8,860 nucleotides of DNA, from NCBI GenBank assembly GCA_003161835.1, contig PMNO01000032.1:1-8860 (forward strand). The letters are read 5' to 3'. The DNA comes from Myxococcales bacterium. Its GTDB lineage: Bacteria; Myxococcota_A; Polyangia; Fen-1088. Shown here piece after piece: positions 1 to 4,968 of this stretch. Every line of letters begins with the position of its first letter. Within the stretch, counting starts at the first letter, position 1. A program made the translations under genes and the position numbers. Under the pieces are notes generated by a model. That model was given only the letters and a program-made list of their open reading frames with translations, was not told the DNA's origin and did no database searches.

Positions 1-287
1 TGCTTGCGACAGCTGGGACAGCTGCTGGTGCTGAAGAACACCAGCACCGTCGGCGAGCCCCGCAACGATCCCAGTGCCAGGGGCTGGCCGCGTTGATCGC
101 GGAGGACCAGCGCGGGCAGGTGGGTTCCCACCGGGATCTCGCGCGGGGAGCGGGGCAAGCGGGGCAAGGAAGGAATGACGGCCACGGCCCGAGACCCGTG
201 GAGCGAATGCCAGATTGCGGCGCCGCCGGCCAGCAACCCCACCGCAATCACGAACCAGCCGCGACGTTTCCAGCGCACGAACCGCAC
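1..287 (-). CDS. Membrane-anchored thioredoxin-like protein, N-terminal part (runs off left edge)
   Basis: The visible 95 residues begin at a GTG (285-287), the first usual start after an in-frame TGA at 309-311. They contain a basic N-terminus, one hydrophobic segment (about residues 11-25), a Pro/Arg-rich linker, and then the opening of a thioredoxin fold: a 'PVGTHLPALVLRD' entry strand, a 'GSLRGSPTVLVFF' strand and a redox-active CPSC motif (residues 90-93). This layout fits TlpA/ResA- or MauD-like proteins, which are tethered in the cytoplasmic membrane and handle disulfides in the periplasm. 'FFSTSSCPSCRK' looks most like the MauD-type 'CPxCRK' variant. Third codon positions are strongly G/C. 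The C-terminal half is missing because the gene leaves the window. No clear Shine-Dalgarno site precedes the GTG; a second GTG at 276-278 is possible. Fold assignment is fairly sure; the physiological substrate is unknown. Confidence 0.75.
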   Translation of the reverse strand, partial: MRFVRWKRRGWFVIAVGLLAGGAAIWHSLHGSRAVAVIPSLPRLPRSPREIPVGTHLPALVLRDQRGQPLALGSLRGSPTVLVFFSTSSCPSCRK

Positions 288-363
288 GCTGACATGAAAC
301 GCCAGCCATCACAAGGGCCTGCCGGGCGCGGGCCGGCCGTGGCCCCCAGGGCCGATCGGTTGA

Positions 364-810
364 GAAGAACCTCGGACCTCGACGGCCTTCGGTGCGCGGT
401 TCCCCAACGCTGAGCTGACCCTCGACGTCGTGAATCTCGACAACGCCACCGGGGATACGAACGCCGCCGATGCCGTGTTTGCGTTCAGCCCGCTCGTGCA
501 TATCCCGATGGGCAACATCGAATTTGCGGTCGGTCCCAAGCTGGGATTCCGGAGCTACAACGTCTCGGTCAAGGCGGGAGGAGCAGAAACCAAGTTCAAG
601 GCAAACGGCTACGTCTTCGGTGTCAATGCGGGCGCCTTCGTCGCGGTCAGCAACAGCGTGTCGCTGGGCGGGCTCCTGAGCGCGGAAATCCGCAGCATCC
701 ACGAAGTCTGCCAAACCTTCCCAGGTCAGTCGGAGGCCTGCTCGAAGGTCGACATCGACACTGGCGACGCAAACAAGGTGATCGGCCTGGCGGCGGCGGC
801 GCTGTTCTAA
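364..810 (+). pseudogene. Outer-membrane beta-barrel-like protein, 5'-truncated fragment (or short CDS from GTG 430)
   Basis: The frame opens after a TGA at 361-363 and ends at TAA 808-810. Its translation has alternating strand patterns and Gly-rich turns ('FAFSPLVHIPMGNIEFAVGPKLGF', 'GYVFGVNAGAFVAVSNSVSLGGLLSAEI') and ends in Phe, as outer-membrane beta-barrels usually do. A loop holds two cysteines close together (VCQTF...EACS), probably a disulfide. There is no ATG, GTG or TTG before GTG 430, yet the barrel-like sequence already runs upstream of it ('ARFPNAELTLDVVNLDN'), and no signal peptide is encoded in any frame nearby. I therefore read it as a C-terminal remnant of a longer barrel protein. 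A 126-residue product from GTG 430 is formally possible but would lack an export signal. It lies divergent to the thioredoxin-like gene. No family name can be given from sequence alone. Confidence 0.55.
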
Positions 811-1148
811 ATTTAGGGAATAAGGGCCACTGTCTCTTGTGCGTCGTCGCCGACAATGTCGAGCAAATACCTTCCGATCTTATAATGCAGCTCCGAGCCG
901 GACATGCGCTTGCCGATCAGGTGGGCGACGTCGGGCAACGCGCGTCGAGCGGCGCGGATCGGATTCGGCGTTTTGGCGTGCAGCATGGTGAGCGCGACGG
1001 TGTCACGGCGGCGTCGCCGGTGTGAGGGGCGGCCGGGGCGCGGACCCCGTGTGCGACTCCTCGACCCCCGGTCCCCGTTGCAGGGAAGCACCACTCACGG
1101 CCCAATGCACTTGGATCTCGGTGCCCTCCGGGATAGGGTTTGCTGACC
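811..1148. other. Gene-poor stretch upstream of the TGG-repeat lipoprotein
   Basis: Apart from the minus-strand fragment at 813-986, no convincing gene is present. From 987 to 1148 the sequence is GC-rich with a short hairpin-forming inverted repeat (CGGGG at 1034-1038, CCCCG at 1045-1049) but no T-tract. The last 40 bases must hold the promoter and ribosome binding site of the following lipoprotein. An AGGG at 1135-1138, 10 bases before ATG 1149, is the best binding-site candidate and is weak. Confidence 0.4.
813..986 (-). pseudogene. Short conserved-looking C-terminal fragment, unknown family
   Basis: On the minus strand, 57 codons from ATG 984-986 to TAA 813-815 encode a basic, helical-looking peptide ('HAKTPNPIRAARRALPDVAH', then 'IGKRMSGSELHYKIGRYLLD'). 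By my count about three quarters of its codons end in G or C, much better than the competing frames, so it looks like genuine coding sequence. No Shine-Dalgarno site precedes the ATG, and further upstream the open frame (to 1094) turns into an Arg/Pro-rich stretch that looks like non-coding GC-rich DNA. I read it as the surviving C-terminus of a lost gene, though a small intact protein cannot be excluded. It ends 2 bases from the stop of the barrel fragment on the other strand, so the two lie tail to tail. I do not recognise the family. Confidence 0.35.
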
Positions 1149-2258
1149 ATGGTGTGGAAGCAGGTGCTCAGTGTGTCGCTTGTTGCGAGCTTCGGGGTGG
1201 CCATTGTCGCTGCGAGCGGTTGCGGTAGAGACAAGCCTGCATCGCGAGGGTCGGGTACGGAGACCGCGACAGAACCCGAATCAGACGCTCGGGTTGGGAC
1301 CGACGCCGGCGAAAACGAGGGCAGCGACGACGCGGACGTCGGAGCGTTCGATGTCGCCGATGACCTGGTCAGCGATGGGCTTGGCGGCGGCCCCCCGACC
1401 GGCACAGGGGGCGCGGCCGGGCAAGCGCTCGGGATGGGCGGTGCGGCATCTGGAGGAACCGGAGCAACCGGGAGCGGCGGATCTGTGGCCACCGGGGGTG
1501 CCGGAGAGACCACCACCACCGCGGCCGGGACGGGCGGCGCGAACGGCACGGGTGGATCGGTCGGTACGGGGGGTACGGTTGGTACGGGCGGCTTTGTCAG
1601 CACCGGCGGCATGGTCAGTACCGGTGGCTTCGTCGGTACGGGTGGCTCCACGGATACCGGTGGCTCCATCAACACGGGTGGCGTGTCCGCTACAGGCGGT
1701 GCGAGTTCTTCAGGTGGTGCAGTAGGCTCGGGCGGTTTTGACGGCACAGGCGGCGCTTCCGCTACGGGCGGCGTGACCGGATCCGGTGGCGCGATCGCGA
1801 CGGGCGGTGCGATGGGTGGCGGAGGTTCCGATGGTACGGGCGTGGTCGGGGCCATGGGGGGCGGTATCGGTACCGGCGGTATCGGTACCGGCGGTATCGG
1901 TACCGGCGGTATCGGCAGCGGCGGCATGGGCCCTATGGACGGTGGAGCCGATTCGAATTCGGCTGACGCTTCGCCAACGCCTTGCGCTCCGGGCGCAATC
2001 CCCTCAATGCTGGCCCTGTGTAACGGCTATTGTTCGAGTGTTACCGCCGGGTGTGTTGGGAGCGACAGCCAGTTTCCGAGCTATCAGAATTGTGTCGACC
2101 AGTGCTCGCTGCCGACATGGTCTTGTGGAGCCAACGGTGATACCAGCGGGAACTCGCTTTGGTGTCGCGTCCCTCACGCCCTCTCCGCGAAGAACATGCG
2201 GAGCACCGCTCCTGTCGAGTGCCCATTGGCGGGTCCGACGAGCACCGTCTGTCGCTGA
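1149..2258 (+). CDS. Lipoprotein with TGG hexapeptide array and Cys-rich C-terminal domain
   Basis: The 369-residue product starts best at ATG 1149; a TTG at 1140 would add three residues. Residues 1-25 form a lipoprotein signal ending in the lipobox A22-S23-G24-C25. An acidic linker follows (about residues 40-80). Next is a long low-complexity array, about residues 82-265, built on a six-residue unit xTGGxx ('GTGGSV', 'GTGGFV', 'STGGMV', 'ATGGAS'), ending in GIGTG pentapeptides. The C-terminal domain (279-369) has ten cysteines and motifs 'CNGYC', 'NCVDQC', 'GDTSGNSLWCR' and 'CPLAGP'. From memory this resembles a domain recurrent in myxobacterial secreted proteins, often behind Gly/Thr/Ser spacers. 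Likely role: a surface or outer-membrane-tethered protein whose array acts as a flexible stalk presenting a disulfide-bonded head. The function is unknown. Its 3' end faces the minus-strand operon with a single base between the two stop codons. Confidence 0.85.
   Translation: MVWKQVLSVSLVASFGVAIVAASGCGRDKPASRGSGTETATEPESDARVGTDAGENEGSDDADVGAFDVADDLVSDGLGGGPPTGTGGAAGQALGMGGAASGGTGATGSGGSVATGGAGETTTTAAGTGGANGTGGSVGTGGTVGTGGFVSTGGMVSTGGFVGTGGSTDTGGSINTGGVSATGGASSSGGAVGSGGFDGTGGASATGGVTGSGGAIATGGAMGGGGSDGTGVVGAMGGGIGTGGIGTGGIGTGGIGSGGMGPMDGGADSNSADASPTPCAPGAIPSMLALCNGYCSSVTAGCVGSDSQFPSYQNCVDQCSLPTWSCGANGDTSGNSLWCRVPHALSAKNMRSTAPVECPLAGPTSTVCR
1393..1940 (+). repeat. In-gene TGG hexapeptide-coding repeat tract
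   Basis: Degenerate 18-base units encode xTGGxx about 17 times in a row. Most copies differ at the third base and in the two variable residues, so the array is old or under selection for protein rather than DNA identity. The tract gives the opposite strand an uninterrupted Pro-rich open frame, which I treat as an artefact. Confidence 0.85.
1863..1922 (+). repeat. 15-bp tandem repeat, three identical copies plus one variant
   Basis: The unit GGTATCGGTACCGGC occurs perfectly at 1863-1877, 1878-1892 and 1893-1907. A fourth copy at 1908-1922 differs at two positions (TA to CA and CC to GC within the unit). Each unit encodes Gly-Ile-Gly-Thr-Gly, or GIGSG in the last copy. Because 15 is a multiple of three, copy-number change would alter protein length without shifting frame. 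The near identity, unlike the degenerate upstream array, points to recent slippage or duplication. Confidence 0.95.
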
Positions 2259-2259
2259 A

Positions 2260-2769
2260 TCAGACTCCCCCGTCGCTGCTCCGACAGGCGGCGCGATCAT
2301 CACCTTCCGGTTGACAGACTCCGGGCATTAGAACCGGCAAGCCCAGGTAGCAGAAATAGGCGCTTGGTCCAACGGCAGCTTGACACCGCAGAAGGGCCAG
2401 GATTTCGGAAGTGCATCGGCCGATCGCAAGGAGCGCTTCACAGTTCGCGAGACAATCGGGGTTGGCAACGCGGCAAGAAACTGCAGCCGTTACGTCACAC
2501 GAACTCTGACAAGCCAGATGCTCGGCCGTAGCCGGGACAGTCCCGTCGTCCCCTGAGTCTTCTGATTCTTCCTCGGCATCGAAGGAACTGAAGTCGTTCG
2601 GCGCGTCCTCATCGCCTCCCTGACCAGCATCAGTGGTATCCGTTGCGGTCTTAGCGGAGATCGAGTCTCCGGAGTCCATGGGCTCAATCCGCGAGGCAGA
2701 CCTCCCGCAGGCCCCCCCGAGGACAAAACCACAACACAGGCCGAAGATCAGGTGGCAGCGCTGCGACAA
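2260..2769 (-). CDS. Small Cys-rich lipoprotein, third gene of the CHAT/S8 operon
   Basis: This 169-residue protein starts at TTG 2767-2769. GGAG at 2776-2779, six bases upstream, decides the start, and an ATG at 2784-2786 leads to only 12 codons. A signal ending 'VLGGA-C21' is followed by Gly, so an outer-membrane lipoprotein is likely, although Gly at -3 is not the usual lipobox residue. Residues 31-75 are a Ser/Asp/Glu-rich linker. Residues 84-163 hold ten cysteines (87, 91, 99, 106, 110, 119, 129, 140, 152, 162), enough for five disulfides. From memory, similar cysteine spacing occurs in myxobacterial secreted proteins of unknown function. It begins 13 bases after the S8 protease stop, so it is almost certainly co-transcribed with it. 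Candidate roles are inhibitor, partner or substrate of the proteases, or an unrelated surface protein. None is shown by the sequence. Confidence 0.8.
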   Translation of the reverse strand: MSQRCHLIFGLCCGFVLGGACGRSASRIEPMDSGDSISAKTATDTTDAGQGGDEDAPNDFSSFDAEEESEDSGDDGTVPATAEHLACQSSCDVTAAVSCRVANPDCLANCEALLAIGRCTSEILALLRCQAAVGPSAYFCYLGLPVLMPGVCQPEGDDRAACRSSDGGV

Positions 2770-2772
2770 GAG

Positions 2773-2781
2773 GAGCTCCGA
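2773..2781 (-). promoter_or_regulatory. Ribosome binding site for the TTG-started Cys-rich lipoprotein
   Basis: Read on the minus strand, GGAG lies six bases before TTG 2767-2769, within the 13-base gap after the S8 protease TGA. It is the main reason for accepting a TTG start. Confidence 0.6.
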
Positions 2782-2782
2782 A

Positions 2783-4945
2783 TCATTTGGGAATCACTTG
2801 GAGATCAATCGGAGGATCGTGCGGGTCAGATCTACTAAAGGCGCCCCCTGTCTCGTAAAAGAAGGTCAAGATAGCGGAGAACGTCGCTGGTGGTACCTGC
2901 ACGGGAATTGCCATCTGCTGATTGAAAGTCGGGGTGGGGAGCAGGTAAGACTGGCTCGACCAAGACTCGTCAATGACGTCGAGTAGTACCCGAACCGCAC
3001 CGGGAGTGTTGGAACGGCTCGGGATTCCTTCCAACAGTCCGCCGCCCGATGCCGTCACCGTCATCGTGCAGCCAGGACAACCCGCAACGCCGCCCGAATG
3101 CGGATTGACAAGGGAAAACAAATGGGTCGATGACGGGCCGAGCGGCATACCGCACGCGGGAACACGGCAAGGCACCGGCGCGGAAACGGGGGACGCCGGA
3201 TTCTTGGGATTGGGCGTCGGCCAAACGGGACTTTCCGACGAGAGGGATCGATCGCAGTCGAGCTTGGCGGGGGGAACGGTCTGTTTCAGGGCTTCCGAGA
3301 TAGCGCCACAGAGATACGCTCGGTGTACTTTCTGATTTGGACCTTCACAGGTTCCAAAATGTTCACCCATGCAAAACTCGGTGCGAGCCCTCTTGCTCCT
3401 CGAACCTCCGTCGAGCTCCACGCCGCCCTGGTAGACCAGCGCCATGACCCCAGCCGCATCCAGATCGGGACGAACAGACCACACGGCCGCAGCGATACCG
3501 CTAACGATGGCCGTCGACATGGAAGTCCCGGACATCGGGAAAGTGTAGGGAATTTTCTCGGATGGACCCGGAACCGAAACGTTCATGCCGAGCGCGGCCA
3601 GACGAGGCTGCGCCCATTGCCGATCAGCGAACATGCGCTGATCGGACGTATCAAGAGCCCCGACTGAATGAACGAGTGGTGCGTATCGATATCGCCGGTC
3701 AGCGGCGTGAGACGCTGGAGGAGCGGGGAGGCCAAACGCTTTGCAGCGTTCCTCACCTGGAGCGGGAAACTCCTCGAAGATGCCGGGACGCAAAGCACCT
3801 TCCGTGCCTGTTGGATTTCCGGCAGCCGCGACGATGAGAGCACCCATACAGGACGCGCGTTCGAGCAAGCTGATCACTCGGGCTTCGTTCTTGTCGCCCC
3901 TGTCGAGCTTGATTGGTTCCCACCCGAGGCTGAGGTTGATCACCAGATGACCTTTGTCCCGTTTCAAATCGTCAAGCGCGGCTCTGAGAGCATCGGCCAA
4001 GTGAAAGAAGGTCCCGCCATACCCTCCGTTCGCGAGATCCTCCTTGTACCCGCGGTCGCCGGCCTTGTCGGGGCTGACCAGGGGCAGCGCCAGATAGGGC
4101 CGGACTCGCTTTTTGCAGTCGGCCCCGTTCACGTCGCCACACATGAGGGTGCCGATGACGCGGCTCACCACTAATCCATGCAGGGATGTATCAGGAAGGT
4201 CGAGGGGCTTCGGAGTCGCGTCGACGACCGCTACTCGGACGGCTTCCTTTTTCGGGTTGAGGCGTGTCTGGAGGAGATTTCGCCACTGCGTTGGATCGAT
4301 ACCGATGGCCTGTTTCTGAAAGATGTGCGTCAGTGGGATCCACACCGATTTCGGCAGCGTCGGGATGTGGTCAGGACTGGGCTGGCTGCTGGCGATGATC
4401 GCACTGTCGGGAACAGCGCCGATGCGATCGAAATCCCTTCGCGTGGGAAGGGTGCGCTGATTTCGCCATTTGTAAACGCAGTACCCGGGAATTCCCGGTC
4501 CGAATTGCCGCGGCCGCAGTCCTGCGTCAGGGCCTGACTTTTGGTCGCTTGGGCGGACGGGTTTGACGACACCCTTTTGGTCCCGTGCGCGGGTACCCAA
4601 GCGGTCTGGATCCTGATCGTTTGGAGGGGCGACGTCCCCGGGCTTGTCGTCCTTGGGAGAATCGCCTTTTTCGTTCGAGTAGGAAGCCGGCGGGACAGCA
4701 ACCCACTTATCTCGGTCCGCTTTCGGAACGCAAGTCTCGTCAGGATTCGCGTCGACGACGGCGAAGGGCGTGGCAAAAGGATCGAATATGACTGGCTGGC
4801 TGAGCCGGGCGGGGGGCGGCTCCACGTCGCCTTTTTTTTGCGCAGGGGGCTGTTCCGCGAACACCGACTTCAAACTGCATGCGGACATCAGGACCACCCC
4901 CAACATCGCGCATGCAACCATCATTTCGCCAAGCAGTCGTTTCAT
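2783..4945 (-). CDS. Subtilisin-family (S8) serine protease, lipoprotein
   Basis: Start ATG 4943-4945 is preceded by the purine-rich GAGAGGGGGAG. An earlier in-frame ATG at 4999 would overlap the upstream gene and bury the signal peptide, so it is rejected. The product has 720 residues. Residues 1-23 are a lipoprotein signal (LMSA-C23, then Ser, suggesting outer-membrane sorting). Residues 27-150 are a Pro/Asp/Lys-rich, low-complexity pre-region, and 150-235 a possible prodomain. The S8 domain runs about 236-515: Asp242 in 'VAVVDATP', His256 in 'SLHGLVVSRVIG', 'INLSLGW', oxyanion Asn377 in 'VAAAGN' and nucleophile Ser475 in 'SGTSMSTA'. The residue set is complete, so it should be active. The 515-720 tail is Cys/Pro-rich, then beta-rich. 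It sits 23 bases after the CHAT gene, so the two are probably made together. The natural substrate is unknown. The family call is very sure. Confidence 0.95.
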   Translation of the reverse strand: MKRLLGEMMVACAMLGVVLMSACSLKSVFAEQPPAQKKGDVEPPPARLSQPVIFDPFATPFAVVDANPDETCVPKADRDKWVAVPPASYSNEKGDSPKDDKPGDVAPPNDQDPDRLGTRARDQKGVVKPVRPSDQKSGPDAGLRPRQFGPGIPGYCVYKWRNQRTLPTRRDFDRIGAVPDSAIIASSQPSPDHIPTLPKSVWIPLTHIFQKQAIGIDPTQWRNLLQTRLNPKKEAVRVAVVDATPKPLDLPDTSLHGLVVSRVIGTLMCGDVNGADCKKRVRPYLALPLVSPDKAGDRGYKEDLANGGYGGTFFHLADALRAALDDLKRDKGHLVINLSLGWEPIKLDRGDKNEARVISLLERASCMGALIVAAAGNPTGTEGALRPGIFEEFPAPGEERCKAFGLPAPPASHAADRRYRYAPLVHSVGALDTSDQRMFADRQWAQPRLAALGMNVSVPGPSEKIPYTFPMSGTSMSTAIVSGIAAAVWSVRPDLDAAGVMALVYQGGVELDGGSRSKRARTEFCMGEHFGTCEGPNQKVHRAYLCGAISEALKQTVPPAKLDCDRSLSSESPVWPTPNPKNPASPVSAPVPCRVPACGMPLGPSSTHLFSLVNPHSGGVAGCPGCTMTVTASGGGLLEGIPSRSNTPGAVRVLLDVIDESWSSQSYLLPTPTFNQQMAIPVQVPPATFSAILTFFYETGGAFSRSDPHDPPIDLQVIPK

Positions 4946-4947
4946 GA

Positions 4948-4958
4948 CTCCCCCTCTC
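4948..4958 (-). promoter_or_regulatory. Ribosome binding site of the S8 protease gene
   Basis: The minus-strand run GAGAGGGGGAG ends two bases before ATG 4943-4945 and can pair with the 16S rRNA tail in several registers. It lies in the 23-base gap after the CHAT stop codon and supports the internal start over the ATG at 4999. Confidence 0.65.
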
Positions 4959-4968
4959 GATGTCTGTT

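Noticed and set aside
1034..1049. GC-rich hairpin (CGGGG...CCCCG) as a terminator
   Set aside because: Only a 5-bp stem, no T-tract, and it does not follow a gene end on either strand.
1111..1139. TTGGAT-N17-TAGGGT as promoter of the TGG lipoprotein
   Set aside because: The -10 matches poorly (three of six) and would overlap the only candidate ribosome binding site.
917..1927. A 336-codon minus-strand frame rich in Pro (PPVP repeats)
   Set aside because: It is the antisense image of the TGG-coding array; the start lies inside the repeat, its C-terminal part has no protein-like pattern, and the plus-strand gene has a signal peptide and a recognisable Cys-rich domain.
4485..4498. Perfect 14-bp palindrome CCGGGAATTCCCGG
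   Set aside because: It lies inside the S8 coding sequence (Gly-Pro-Gly-Ile-Pro-Gly) with no partner copies; most likely chance from codon choice.
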